From NCBI RefSeq assembly GCF_001949145.1, contig NW_019091434.1, positions 123,353-185,352 of the forward strand: DNA of 62,000 nucleotides, written 5' to 3'. The notes below the pieces were generated by a model. It saw only the letters and a list, made by a program, of their open reading frames with translations, made no database searches and was not told the DNA's origin. The position numbers and the translations under genes were made by a program. Position 1 is the stretch's first letter. Every line of letters begins with the position of its first letter. Origin of the DNA: Acanthaster planci. Its lineage: Eukaryota > Echinodermata > Asteroidea > Valvatida > Acanthasteridae. Below are positions 41,471-56,400 of this stretch, one piece after another.

Positions 41471-44400
41471 GTAAATTATATGCCCTAAATAAAAATAGTG
41501 AATGTTCTCTTCTTGCCCCATGAATAGGAAAAGTGAAGCCCACCTGTAACTTAATTCAGGACCTCTGATTGACGAGAAGAAGGTCCTAGAGAAGAATTCC
41601 ATGTTTTAGACATTACGATTTTTTTCCTGTAGTGGTATAGGCCTGTATAAGCAATCAGAATAGACTAAAATTTAATTACAATGAATACACAAAAGGTTTT
41701 ACTCTCTAGCCTATCCAGAGGAAGAAAGAAATGTCCTCTATACATGTGTAAACGTGACATCGAGGCCTACATCGTGTAGTTCAAGCAACTAGGACTTTAG
41801 ACCATGGATGAGCCTGTTTGTTTCACACGAATCCAAATCGTGATCAATGATCTGTCATTGGTTCACTGGCACCAGAACCCGCCTAATGGATAGCGGAAAC
41901 TAGCCCTGGGATCTTTGATTGCTATCCAGATCTGTGAGAGACAAACACGCTCTTTGTTTCACACGGATCAGGATCATGATCGGTGATCACCTAATGGATG
42001 GTGTGAACCAGTGAACCAGCACAAGGATCACTGATTGAAATCCAGACACATGTGAACATGCTGCTCATTTCTTTTGATATGTACATTTTAGTAGTGAACC
42101 ATTCACCATCACTGGAATCTTCAGTTGTTTTCCCTGAACTATAAGGCTCTACTTACTGTTCAGGGAGTGTTGCAATGGGGGCATTAGACAGTTTCAGGAC
42201 TGTTTTTTTTGGGGGGGTTGAAGTTTGGGAATTTTGATTTTGGTTTGAGCTCCAATGTACATGTATTTTGAGTGGAATCGGTTAATGATACACAATGCCT
42301 ATGGAAGATTTTAGGTCTCTGCTATCGCCGACTATGTCCAAATATTAAAAGAGGCAATTCATAGAGTCTTAGTATGAAACATTGCTTAGAAAATGCTTAG
42401 AATATTTCAGACCAGTTGCATACAGTTTGTTCACAGGGTGCCAAGTGATGACTGTAACTACATACATGTACATGTAGGAAAGATAAAAAAAGAAATTTTC
42501 AAGGTTTTCAGTGGAACTGTTTCAATTGAAAAATAACTCATGAATAATTTAACAATAAAATGAACATTTAATTTTTCTAGATTCAGTTTTGGGGTTGCTC
42601 TTCATTGCTTACATCATGTGAGATCACTCTCCACCCTGCAATGGTGTACTTTTGGTGTAGTTCTGGTGTAGTTCTGGTGTAGGCTTCTGGTGTACACCAG
42701 AGGTACATGTACATGTACATATGTACACCAGCCTCTGCAGTGGTATACTTCTGGTGTACCCTTGCCTGGATTAAAGCACACTCTGGTGTACTTGTGATGC
42801 GTTCCAATTTCCAAACATTTAAATTAGCACCAGAGATGCACCACTGGTTTATTTCTGGTGTAGTGTAGCATGGTGTACTTCTTGTGTAAACCACAAATGC
42901 ACCAGGAACTGGTGCACTTGTGGTGCATTCCAAAACTTTAAATTGGCACCAGAGACACACCACTGGTGTATTTCTGGTATACACCAGAGAGGTACATGTA
43001 TCAGAACTGCACCAGAGGATGTGGTGTACACCACAATTACTGTAGGTGAGGGTAGTCAAAAATAATTTTGAATTTAGTGCCCAATACTGGAGGAAGGAAG
43101 ACAGTTTTTTTCAACATGTTTGATTACTTCCTCTGTGCTTACTTGTGCAAGTTTGACTGGGTTCAATTTGGCACTCATATGACATCTCGCGCTTACTCGG
43201 GCCTAGCCAAATAACCCACTTGCTTAATCAGCTGGCAAAGTATCCTGGCTCATAGTCCAATGCAAAAACGTGGCTGCTTAGCCAAACATTGTGAAGGAAA
43301 GTTGACACCATCTTAAGCGATTCAGAAGAAAACTTACATGTAGTAGCAATCTGGCTTGGATCAAAAAGGCAACAAATGTGTTTGGAATGTTTCTCTTTTC
43401 AATTTAATTTTGTAAATTTAAGCAGTGTACGTGTCCCTTCTTGACTTTGTTGGGGCACTTCAAGTAACCTGAAATTATTCATTACCAGTAACTGGACATG
43501 CCCATCAGTGGGAAAACTTTCAGAATTGGTGGTTTGTGTGTTCGTTATTTGCAGTGCATAGATTACCACTCACTGAATGCGTCAGAGCAGTGTTCTTTCA
43601 TCAGAGCTACCAATGACTGCAGGATTGATGATGGATTCATCAACTACTTGGAGGTGGCATACTGTGTCTTCCCAGTGCAGCTGATACCTCTCACTCTCAT
43701 CCTTTTGGTAATTATGATATCTATGATTGGGTCAAATCGCTTTTTTTTTTCATTCATGGAAAATTGTAACCTCTACCCTTCTTTGTAGTTTAACATTCTT
43801 TTAAAAAACTGCTTTGAAAGTATTGCACAAGTTCAACAAAGTACATCTATATGAAAATGGTTGAATGCACTTCAAATGGTGGCATCATGCATCTGGCCAT
43901 CATTTGTGGAAAATGGACAAACCACTTACATACATGCTCGCCTCCACAATAAGTTTCCTGAGTTGTTTTATGAGACCGGTTAAAATGCATGGATCACAGG
44001 GGGCCTTGTGTGTTTCAGGCAAGCGCGCATCAATCTTTAGAGACTAGTGAATGATTTGGTGTGATTGTAGTCCATACATGATACCTGATTAACTTTGAAA
44101 AAATGTGCTACATGTACTTTCAGAACTCCACTATCATATGAGATAGCCCCATGATATGTGTAGGTACCGAATCTGTTGAAGAAAACGATAGGAGTATTGC
44201 TCAGGGACACAGCTGCCACTGCCTGGGCCCAAGTTCTGTTGATTTGGCAAACTGCAGTGAAACTGTTACTATCACACCTCTCTGTGCTTACAGTCCTCGG
44301 ACAGATATATCTCACATTAACCACCCAAAGCACCTAATCCTCATGGCATGTGTACAAAATGTATGCATGTGCAATGGTCATAATTCTTGGCTGGCCTGTG

Positions 44401-47400
44401 AAATGCTGTTGTTGTTTGTGCAGCATAAACTGCTTCAAAAGACAGAAAAATTCTTCAATTGTGGTAAGGGCTACCCAGAGCCATGCTACTTGGCCCTGGA
44501 TGTGAGCTATGGTTTGGAATGCACTGTAACCACACACAAGTCATAGTAGCCTTTTCACTTCCTGCCCTCAGTTTATCTGGCTGATTTTCCTGTTTGTTGC
44601 CCTGGGAGTCACTGCGGAAGATTTGTGAGTATCCCTTGGTAGTCGGCCCTCGTAATTTAAAGGTCCCGATACACTTGAAATAATATCCTCTACATGTAGA
44701 GTCATGTTCATGGAGCTGTGTTACACAGATCTTTACTTAAAGTCAGGTTATCCATCTTGCATTTTCGGCGCTATACGATCTTTGATCAGCACTAGCTTCA
44801 GATTTTGAAAACAAAATAGCTGTCTATTATGTGTACAGTAGAACGTGCAGTTGTTGTATACCAAAAATACTAGCAGAAATTACAATTTTTGAGCCAGCAA
44901 AACTACTTGACCTGAAGTTTTGCCTGTCTTCAAGATGGATGGATGGGGGTTGTTGTAGATGACACAATGCTGGTGCTACAATGTACATACATTCCTTATC
45001 TTGCCAAATCAAACAACTCCATCTACCCTCATGTACATGTACATGTAACAGATCTGATGTAATCTTAGAGGGTAGGGGATGTTTTTCCTTATCTTGCCAA
45101 ATCAAAAAACCTCCTTCATACATGTACAGGTAGCAGATTTGAAACAATCTTGGAGGCTAGGGTATTTACATGTAGCAACATTCTGTGCTTGGAACTGTGA
45201 AACTGCAGTCCCGATACATGTATACAGTGCACTGGTACATGGACATGTGTATGCATGTTATGCACTGGTACATGGACATGGACATGTACATATACCATAC
45301 TGGTACTCTGAATGCACATGCACATGTTGTATGGTATGTACATGTACGTACATGTAGTACAGTACATAATACATGTACATGACTGACCTTGGTCAGGATG
45401 TTAGATTCCTTTTGGTATTATGATGAGGGCTGACTAGAGGCTCAGCCTGTAAATGATCACATGACCTTGTGAAAGGGCTCATCTTTTATATTCCTGAGTT
45501 TGACCAAACAAGTGCATGGTACTCGGTACATGTACAAAGCCCAAGGAGATTGATGCTTTATATAAGTTTGAAAGTGCTATATGCATGGATTTAAATAACA
45601 AAGCTCCTAATGTTAAAGGTGATGGCCACAAAGGCAGGGGTCTGAATAACTTGATACGTGCATGTGATGGCAAAGTTCTGCAGAAAATGATTCATTCTCA
45701 TATGGTACTTCTTTATTGTGACTTGTGTCTGAGAAATGGGCTCAGAAGTGTGAAAGTTGGAGTTAAACAAATGTCAAACAGGCAATAGGAGGTTTTCAGT
45801 AAATACCGTGGAAGTGAATCTCTTTTGTGAATCATGTGGTTCTGAGAAAGACTGGTTGTTTGTACTCGACCTTTCAAGTGGTGTTACAGTCTGTTATCAG
45901 GAAAACAGAGCACTTTGTTGGGAACAGTAAAAACATATCTACCGGTAGTTCTTCTCAGAACCACACAACTCAGAAAGGCTGTATCAGCCTCTGTGGTGCA
46001 ACGGCATACAGCACCTTCCATAATTTGTTCATGTCCACCTTGCGAACCTACAACTCTCACCAAAAGTTGGAGATGATTGTTTAAAAAGGATCTCAGAGAA
46101 GCTTTTGTTCTTATATAAGTTGAAGGGGGTGTGGGAGCAGTGGCATGGCTAAGGGAGGGGGAAGCACACCACCCTCCACGAAAAATAGTCACTCGCCCAC
46201 TTGATGTGATCACGATTACATGTATGTACATGTCCACCATCCAGTCAGCCCTGACCCCACTCTAGCGTGAAGTCCCTGTTCAATTCTTCCAGATAAAAAC
46301 ATGAAATTTTCATTGTGACTAGTGTTTTTTCCAGCATTTTTAAGGATTTTTGTGCCGGTCGGTGGGCTGTTTCATCAAGCTTAGTACCGGATGGCAGAAT
46401 GTTATGGTGGAGATCCCTGACCAGCACCGACTGGCATAGCTACATGTACTACACTGCTTAGCAGCACCCTGAAGTAGACCGATTGCGTAGGTCTGCTATG
46501 TCACGTGACCTACAGTGGCTATCAAATTTCAGCAGACATGGCATCTTCCCATAATAAAGTGTCCTAAGTGTCGTTACCTTCCTCCCCCCAAAAAGCAACA
46601 GTCAGTTCGGTACTCATGCCACTGATGTGCCAAGTGCTATCCTGAAAACCAGCTTTGTTTTTGGCAAACAATACTTACAACACACTCTGCTGTGTGGGAC
46701 ACCATGTTTTTTGATGTCTGATACCCACTGTACGTTGAAGTCATGTGACTTTCACAATCAGTCTATTGGACCCTGCACCTGGTCATCTACATGTACATGT
46801 ACCGGTACCTTACATGTATATTTACATACTAAGATTCTTTAAATGAAATCCCATCGGCATGAAAGTCTGTTTCCAGTCCCTTCATTGAATCTATTAATCA
46901 ACACTTGGACACAGTCTGGTTGTCCTCATGGTGAACTGGCTTTAACTGAGGTCATTATGTAACCTAATGTATTATATCCATATGGTCACACTCAGGAGCT
47001 CTCATGAGCGTGCAGAATTTGAGCAAATGAAGAATTACAATTGGAATGCATATACTGTACATGTATCGGTTAGTAAGCTATAGGGCTTCCCGTATCCCTG
47101 AAAAAAAGAATATTCCAGCTGTTGAACTTTTTGCAAAGTTTAGCTTTACCTGTAATCTCAGTCAAATGAGTCAGATGACAGGGCTAGCCTTGCACGTGAG
47201 TCATGTGAGTCAACTCAAGAGCCACTTGAACAAATTTGACAGCATTATTGTGTTCATTTGTGAATGCCACAGTAGGGTACTGTAAATATAGGGTTGCATC
47301 ATGCATTGCCAGACAAATTAGCCAGAGGTATGCCTTTCCAAGAGTGTTACCATGATTCTTTGGGGGGAGGGTTTTCAGTGTCATTTATCAATGTCACTGA

Positions 47401-50400
47401 TGTCAAGTTCCGGGGTGCTGCATAGTGTGTAGTGCCGTGTACAAAATGTATGAATGATATTCAGGCGAGTACTGCCACTGACAAAATTGATTGGAGAATC
47501 TGACCCCCTTCAACTTTTTCTCCAATATCGTTGCAGTTCCTTTTTGTTTGTATGAGCCTTACGTACTTTTCAACTATCATCTTGTCAATTTGACACTAGT
47601 TTGATGAAACCCTGACATGCTGTTCCCGTTCCATGTTCAAGTTTCCAAGTCCTCAGGGTTAGCCAAGATTCTGTCCTTTTGCCATTATCCAAGTGCTCAA
47701 TGCACACAAGCCAACATGATCATTAATTTCAAATAACGATGACATCAAGAGGCTGTGTCATATTGAAATGAATCTTCATACATGTATTTTTACTGAGAAT
47801 TAAAGTTTTTGCATTCATGCTAAATTTCAAGTCTGGCATGTGACAGCAGAGTTCTTGAGGGGCAGAATTCAACCTCTATCAACTGCCAAATGGTCTGAAA
47901 TAACCCTGCACTTTGAGGGTCAAGGCGAAGGATGCCACAAATTTCTCAGACTGCACATTCATACACATGTATGCCATTGGCTAAATACAAGCATAACAAG
48001 CATGAAAGCAATGCTAAACAGGAACTTTGGATGCCAAAATCATGCAGTGATAAATATTCCAAAAACTAAATCCTCATGTACATGTAAATGTGCATGATCA
48101 TGCACAGAAAGCAGTCTACTTTAACCTTGAATGAGCTGAAGTGCGACCCCAATCGGCGAAAAGAAAGACAGGTGGTTACAAGTGGGTTCTTGCATGCGTC
48201 CTGTGTGTACACAAAGCCAATACAAGCTGGAGTAAATCAGTTACGCGTACTCAAACGCGCATACTCATCCTGCTCATGGTGCGCCTATGCTGTGAGTACC
48301 AAAAAAAGTGCCCTCTTTTATTCCGCTCGGAGTGCATTGGTTTTACTGTCGTCTGAACTTTTTCCACTGAAATTTCTTTACATGGACACGATAGTACATA
48401 TGTATAAATCCATTTAGAACAGTCAGTGAGCTGTTTGTTTACCTCCACACCGGGTCCCCAGTTAGTTTCTTTCAATTTCAGAAATGGAACGTTAATTGTA
48501 AATTTTATAAGGGAAACTCAAAGCCTAGTTACGTGTACATGTTTTTGAATAATTCTATACTACAGACTTCAAGCCCACAGAACAGTTTTGAATAAAGTTT
48601 TTCATACGCATTGCTGATGTGAAACTGTTCCTCATACCGATATTTCAACTTGGCAAGGTCCACCAATCATGTCACGTGCTTCCTGTTGACTTGTTACCCT
48701 ATTTTCAGGGCTGTTGGTGAGACAGATTTCTACGAGGAACATTTTCGGAAAGTGTGAAATTAGAAATGAAAGAACACAGTGTCTGTTGTTTAGAAGTGGT
48801 GCAACAAGGTTCAGTGGACTAACATATTTACAGTATGTATTTATGCACGTAACTTGCTGTTTTATTTTTTTAACCAGTTTACACTTAGCTGCAGACTAAA
48901 TTGGCTTAGAAAAGGAAAAAAAATCCTGCCTACATGTAGCTACCCGGTCTCCAGATGCCATGTTATAGGAAGCGGAACTAACTTTTTGGACAAAATTAGG
49001 AAAAAAGTGGGACATCCCACTCCAAAAATTTCCTGTGCCATCAAATAATGTTGCACTGCATGCAGAGCTTGTGTTTTGTGGCTATTTTAAATGTTTGCTC
49101 ACTGCATTACACAGTTAGAACTGTCACAGGTTTGATGACGAACAGATATGCATTAATAAGGCTCTCCCAGAACTGTGTATGGTACATGTACCTTACCTGA
49201 TCAGTCAAGCTGTACAGCGTACATGTAGTTGCTGTTACTAAACTTTTTAATGGATTAAAGAAGATGTTTGTTTACATTTCCTTGTTTTGAATCTTTGTCT
49301 GAGGTATATATCCTCTTGTGAAGCAAAACTGCTTGTGAGTTCTATATTTGGTCATGAGCCAGGAACTGAGGAAAGGGAACACGAAAGAAATATAACCTGG
49401 AGTTTTGGTTTGGAAAAAAAAGCTTTTTCATTAACTTAGTGCAAATTCTGTGCAAAATTGTTGAAAAGTGCTTTCCAGTGAAGATACTCTAAACTATAAT
49501 GTGATTGGGCAGCCAACAAATGACCTCATCAGCCCACGGAGCACAGCTAGAGATCGCAAGTTTTGATTTTCACAGAAGGAAGAATCCGCATCACTTGGGG
49601 AAAGTACCAGAAAATCCTGACGGGAAATACTAGAAAAAGAATGTCACAGGGAAGTGGAAACGATTGATTTCAATTTCCCTCAGTGTTAGTGTTTCTGTAT
49701 GGACTGGTACATGTACATGATTAATTGAATTTGGGAATTTTGTGTTGGATATCCCTATTCTCTAAAGAGCAAACTCATTTTCCATCAGAGAGACATATCC
49801 TATTTAAATGTGCGTGTATTCCAAACTTAGTGAAACAGGGTACTTCCTCTCTCTGTGAAATTTAATTGTTCCTAAACTTCCCCATTGGTAAGATTCACAG
49901 AGTAACTTGAATGTAACTTTATTAAGGAATTTGATGTGTGTGAACTGTAAGTTCAGAATTAAAGTTACTGTAATCACTAAGCCACTTCTTTGGAATCGCT
50001 CATTTGAACTTGCATAAAATTTCTTCCAAGGTTTCCAAGTGGGGAGGACAGAGCAGTAACCGGAATGTACATGTAACTCAGAAGTCTTAAACCAGTTAAA
50101 AAATCCTGCTAGAGGCTAACGTGAACACATGCCTCATTAGAAGCCAGTGGGTAGTGGCTATTGGTGCACAGCCATTTTCTATAGTCCCGAATGCACAGTG
50201 TAACTGTTAAGGCACAGCCGGTAATGTCGGATGGAGCCCTTCGTTGTACCCAAAGCACCATACATTGTCATTTTCCTTTTTCCCCCCAATTTAAAAAATA
50301 GTTATGTGCATTATTTGTGGTTATTGTTTCCCTGCAGTTTCTGCCCATCCCTGACAGCCATCTCCAAGTCACTTAAGCTCAACCAGAGTGTAGCAATATC

Positions 50401-53400
50401 CTTTTTGGCCATTCAACTTACAGTGTACAAGTTGTAACTATTACTTTTTGTAATATGGGCAATTCACAATACATTGCGCCACCAAGAGGTTGCAACAGAG
50501 AGGCCATTCTTAAAGGCCTTGCCATGTTTTGCATTTAATTGCATATCGAGGAGACAACGTGGGGAAATTCTTAATAGATTTGGACATTCAGTGCAATGGA
50601 AAGAAGAACGGATTAATTACAACTGCCACTGGAAATTTTCTTAAGAATATTTTCCTTGACAAGCAATACATGTAATTGAAGTTTTCCACATAAGTGAGCC
50701 AGGAAGTAGGGCGCTGCTCTTTTTTTACGTCATTGTCATGTTTTTCCTACATTTGGCTGCTAAAACTATGGCTGCCTGTCAAAAAAACAAAAGAATAATT
50801 CACAAAGTGTCCAAAATCCCATGCAGCTGCCAAAATACCAGATAATCATACATGTACATGTACTGCGAAGTAATTTTTAATGAAAATATAACCCACTTTA
50901 AAATTAATGGGACAAATATACATGTACTGTTTGAACGAATTTGAGGTAAAATAAAAAAACAACCAAAGGGCCATTTTTCTGCAAACTTTGGTCACGCACA
51001 CAAATTGTAGGCAAAATGAGAGTGGTCTATAGAGTTTATCGACTATTTCCAACAATGCATTGTGGAAAAGGACCCTAGCAACATCTTCGTGGTGTGCTGT
51101 ACTGTGAATTGACCATTTTAGGACAGACTTTAATATCACTTCTGGAAATTTACAATGCACTAGTACCCGGTTTGGTTTGTTTGCTTATATTTGTATTAGG
51201 TTTACTATTGATTGTATAATTTATCACAGATCTACATTTACTTCATTGGTTGGGTAACAGATTTAGTTCTTGATAATTTAATTACTGATTAATTGAGCAA
51301 TCAAGTAATTTGTTGGTTTTTTCATTGTTATATTAGTCAATAGAGTGGCAATTGGTTCTTGCCTGAGCAAAAGCAGTTATTATTAAGTGGCACAAATCTG
51401 ATTATTACAGTTTTGTTGATATCCTGTTGTCTGTGATCAAAATTGTCTCTTTAACCTGTTTGTCTCACGGTGTAACATTTCTTGCATTTGGCAATGGAGC
51501 ACCAGACATTTTCAGTGCCATAGCGGCCATCACCAATGCCAAGGATGGTAATGCTGGCTTGGCCATCGGAGCTTTGTTCGGTAGGTCCTCATTTCTCCTC
51601 CAACTTTTGCCACTTCTCACTTCTCCCTCAGAATTATTTGTATAAAACCACTGTCTACCAATTTTGAAATTGGATTCAGCCATTGAGGAATGAATTGATT
51701 GGTTTGAGTTTTTGTTACTTCATTTCCTCCTTATTAATCATGCAAAGATTATTAAACAACTCTGATGAATATCACCAACCACCGTTTTTCACAGATGTTC
51801 TACGTTCTAACTAAAATACTTGATTCTTACAATTACTTCCAATCACATGCGTATCTGTAGGTCATGTTTTATAGCTAAGATCAATGCATACTATTTATAA
51901 GATAGATGTAAAAAGTGTTGTTTGCTAACATGAGTATCCAAACTAGCATGTCATATACAGCTGTATACATGTGGTACAGTGTTTACATTTGTGATGAGTG
52001 TGGGCCATAATACTGGTAGGCCAATTGCAGGCACTCACATCCCACAAGTTAAGGTCTATGTACACAACTGTTTGTTGATTCATCTGCTGTCCCATGTTTC
52101 ACATAATGTACACCTCCTGTAAATTCCAATAGCTTTGAACAGCAGTGCAGGCCTGACCCGGGAGGGCCCAGTGTGTTGGGTGTCATTAGCAAGTGACACT
52201 TTGGGGACAAAGTTGAATTTGAGTCAGCAGGCGAAAGCTACCTACATGTAAATGCACCTGTTGAAAGTATTCTGTCACCATTTTCTGAAAAGCAGGAGAG
52301 TTAAGCAAAATTTGATTTGCATGTACCGGTATTTCATGCATGTATCTAAACCTGGTAATCTGCAAAAGAGCTCACATATTGGTACATGAACATGTTTATG
52401 ATTTACTTCCACTTAACCCTAACCAGCTAAACCCAACAAGGTTATGCAGGATTTCAATGGTCCCTAGGGGGTTAGGGTTAATGCAAAGCGTACACAAAGT
52501 GTTGTGCATAAAAGGCCATATATGTACCTTGTTCTCTTAATCTCCCTTCATTATTTTCAACACATGTGCCTGTACATGTGTGCACATTGTGTCACATAAA
52601 ACCATCAAACTAGACGGCTTTGACTTCACTATTAAAACCATCCCAATAAAAGGAATTGTAGTTATTAAGTGAAAAAAAAACACTTTTATTTTTTCGCAGT
52701 GTAATTCAACAGGAAGTTAGGTACCCATAATTTCTCACCCATTGAATGAACGTTTTTATCATGATTACACACTTTGTTGCACATAAAAACCAAGAGCTTG
52801 AAGCTTCTTCATTGTATGATAATGCAAAGTGGAATAAGATCCTGGAAAAAAATACACCCAAAAAAAAAAAAAAAGCTCTAAGACGAGTTTTCGGGGTTCT
52901 GAGTCCCATGTACCTGTACATGTAGCACCCTGGCAACATTACAGGAAAGAGCGGGCTAACAAATAATAATAATGAACTCTTAAGCTCTTGCTCTGTACAT
53001 CTTCAAGCATCTCTTAATACTTTATTTAATTACAGGAGCCGGTGTTTTTGTGACCACTGTGGTTGCCGGGTCTGTTTCCATTGCTCAGCCTTTTGAGCTG
53101 GCCAAGAGACCTTTTTTGCGGGATACCATTTTCTACGTTGGCGCCGCTTTCTGGACGTTTTATATTCTGTACACCGGGAAAATATGGACGGCAGAGGCCG
53201 TGGGTGAGGTCAAGAGATGTTTTCAGTGCGCTGAACTTACTGCCAAATTCTATACTTGTAATTCGACATGTGCATATGATATTTACATGTACCATTGCTG
53301 GGCAAATATTATCTGAATTGCTGCAGGCACAGTGTCAATTAAATCATTTTTGCATTTCCATTCATGTCGCAGTTATTTCGATGCATGTTCGTGCTTACGA

Positions 53401-56400
53401 GCAACGTACAAGTGGGGCCAACACATGTCTGAAATGATAGTTAGCATGAGGACGAATTCATTATGGGGGCAAACTTTTGGACGCTGTCCAGGATATTCAT
53501 GAGTTTTATGGAGCTGACGTTTTGGGGCAAGAAATGCCTCATAATTGAAGTCCTTCAGTTTTAATTGACTGGTTAGTCGTTCTTTTTTTTCATCAGGATT
53601 TATACTTCTTTATGTCGGCTACGTTTTCTTTGTTCTGATTGGCCGGAGGTTGTACCAGTCAAAGATCAAGCCAGTGCGAATGAGACCCACTGTGACGAGT
53701 GGAACGACTGAAGGTGATGACATTAGTGCTAAATATGTCAAACATTTGAATATTTTATCAAACATCAAATATTGGAATAATTGTTTTGTGGTTTCCAATA
53801 TTTCTGAGGAAGCATGCACCCAAACAAAAATTTGGAGAAATTCATTTTTTTGGTGGTGTTCAACTTATATTCTAAAATTTTATTTCAAATTGTTTACTGG
53901 CTTCATTGGCATTCCTTGGACAGGCCCAACAATTGGGCCAAACAACTACATGTGCTACTCACTGATCAACCCTGTGTTATTGTGTGAGTCAGCAAGTTGA
54001 AAAAGTGCCCCAAAAATATGTCCTATCAATCACTTTTTGCGTTAAAAATGCTTGTAACACTAACTGCAATTTGTATATGTTTTCCTGTCCACAATTGCTG
54101 ATTTTGGCAGCTGTTTTGGTATTTGCCCCGATAACATTGGTAAGTTCCGTTAAAAATCCTGGGCACATTGGAATTGGCTGTCACCAAATGCCTGAATATT
54201 CAATCAAACAGAAGGTCATTTATTCAAAACTGAAATGATTCAAATCGACTCAACCCTAATGCCGATTCATGACTAAGAAATATGAAGAAATTAATGAAAT
54301 TTGTTGTGTTCACACCCCACAAGCTACCGGTATTCAAAGGCATCGTGAACAAGTCGTGTAGTACATCTTTTTTGTCCATGAAAATACTGAAAAACATTTC
54401 AGGCATTTCTACACGTTTACGCCGTGCTCCACACCATACATTTACATGTAACTTGTCAAAGCCCACTCCCATGACACATGTACATGTACTTGTCTTTGTT
54501 TTCTTGATTATGTTACACCTTTTTGAAGCACTGCATTTTCATACATACATCTTGTACATGTACATGTAAGTGTGACCATGCTCCTCTCAGACCAGATTGT
54601 CTTGAAATAGAGACATCATACTAGGGGTTAAGGGGCCCAAACCATGTCATTAATTTGGGTCTAATATCTGGGAATGCACCTTCGTGTTTCATTTGTTTAA
54701 ACCTTATTTTTGCTTTTCATTCTCCTTTTTTTGAGGGCACCAGGTAATTTTTCATTTGTATCTGAAATTTGTAGTTGACATATTTCTGAGTTAAAAAAGG
54801 GCGGTGTAAATTTCAAGCGGTAACCTTACTGTGACAGTCATTTCCACTCTAGTTTCCAAGAAACTTTGAAAACTTGCTGTTCTAAAAACTTTTTTCATCA
54901 GCCGTCATTTTTTCAGTGCACAACAGTAGGCTAGTGAGCAAAGTTTCTCTCAAATATTTTAGACAAGCCAATTTTGAGTAACTTAAGCAGTGTCTTCCCG
55001 GAATGACATTAAAGCAACAGTACCCTCATTTGTCAGGAAAAAATTGGGTGAATTGTAACTTTGGAATAAAGTTGATCTTTCCAATAAGATTAACTAATTA
55101 GGGATGTTACATGAAAATAGTTTCCATACATTTAGAGTGAAACTTTGCCCACATTGTATTCCCACGTAACACTCACATCATGGGCTCCTTAAGTCCCAAT
55201 ACCATGATCAGCATCAAGGCCAATTTGTATGTGATAGCAAACACTAATGCAGTTTTGTAAACGTCCAATCAAATTTGAAATTGCTGGGCATATTTCAACT
55301 CAAGCAAAGTTTGCCGCAACATTTTGCAGCATCAAATTTACTCCGCTTTCACATTCGTCTGAAATGCGACCCTGTAAATTTGCTTCTCAAACCTGGAGAA
55401 TACCCAGATCATTCTCATGCCATCATCTACATGAAGCGGTCGTTATACTGACCGTGTTCTCACTCCTGAGCTGATTTAGACATTCCCCAAATTGGTTTAC
55501 CCCAGAGGTCACCATGATATCACGCCGCAAAAAGTCTTGGAAGTTCAGGTCTACAAGATTCATTCATATCAGTTCAGACTTAGCAACTTTCTTTGAGCAG
55601 TGTAGAAATTAATCTTCTGAGGAAGGTACGTAAAAGGCTGACATATTCATGGTTCCGTATTTTGGGGGGAATCAATAAACTTTTTATAATGTTTTATCTG
55701 TGTAATTACATATTTCCTCTGCAAACAGTTTTTTAATTCGTTTGTTGCCTAATGTGACCTCATGTTTGCAGATTTCTCAGACAGTGAAAGTTTTGTCCCT
55801 GGTGCAGTTGATACAGACAGACGCAGTTACGGACCAATGCTGCGATACGTCAGTGAAACCTACAGCCCAGGTGGAAATGTACCTGTTCCACACGGTAAAC
55901 ACTGCGTATAATGTAATTACAATTTTAATTTTGATAGAGTTGGAGTATTGGTGTCCATTGAGGGGTAGTATGAGAAATGGGTACCCTGTAAAACATGGGC
56001 CTACCCAAGTATCCATAAAAGAAAGCCGACTCCTAAATTAAAACAGGAAGTATGCACACATGAAAAGGTTCTTTCACATTACCACTGCTGTCTTCCCAAA
56101 GTAGTCATCAACAGCATTTGAGCAAAAAAGTAAAAAACTGTTTGAACATCAGGTTTTCATTTAAACAATCAAACAAAAGTCCTCTCAAAAACTTTCTCTT
56201 TCTTGCGCTGAAAAATAAAAATGTAATTATGTAAAGTCTGTTGGAGGCACTCACCAACCCCATAATCTGGAAGCTCTTCCTAACATCAATAATAAGCCTC
56301 TTGCAAAATAAATTTGAATGAAATCTAGTACATTGAGTTATCTGATTGCACATTAACATAATTTGAATTCCCCAGACTAAAGACACTGTTGCTATACCTC

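Larger units (their letters stand above)
44625..50337. other. NCLX intron 3 (5.7 kb)
   Basis: This is the longest intron in the window. It contains a fragment of the AAAGATCGTATAG family (about 44740-44783), the ACATGT-rich tract at 45215-45382, and scattered 'tacatgtacatgta' copies. Open frames at 45516-45788 and 45827-46084 have no recognisable domain and no in-phase splice sites that fit NCLX. Confidence 0.5.

Noticed and set aside
42583-43059. 158-codon minus-strand open frame
   Set aside because: Its Tyr/Thr/His-rich sequence is only the translation of the GGTGTAC repeat, with no start context or splice partners.
45516-46084. Two consecutive open frames in NCLX intron 3
   Set aside because: They do not fit the exchanger, lack in-phase splice sites and show no domain I recognise.
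51410-51468. Conventional AG acceptor at 51409-51410 for NCLX exon 5
   Set aside because: It would add 19 residues (ending SLTCLSH) inside a conserved helix and still leave exon 4 without a GT donor. The AT-AC U12 reading explains both ends.
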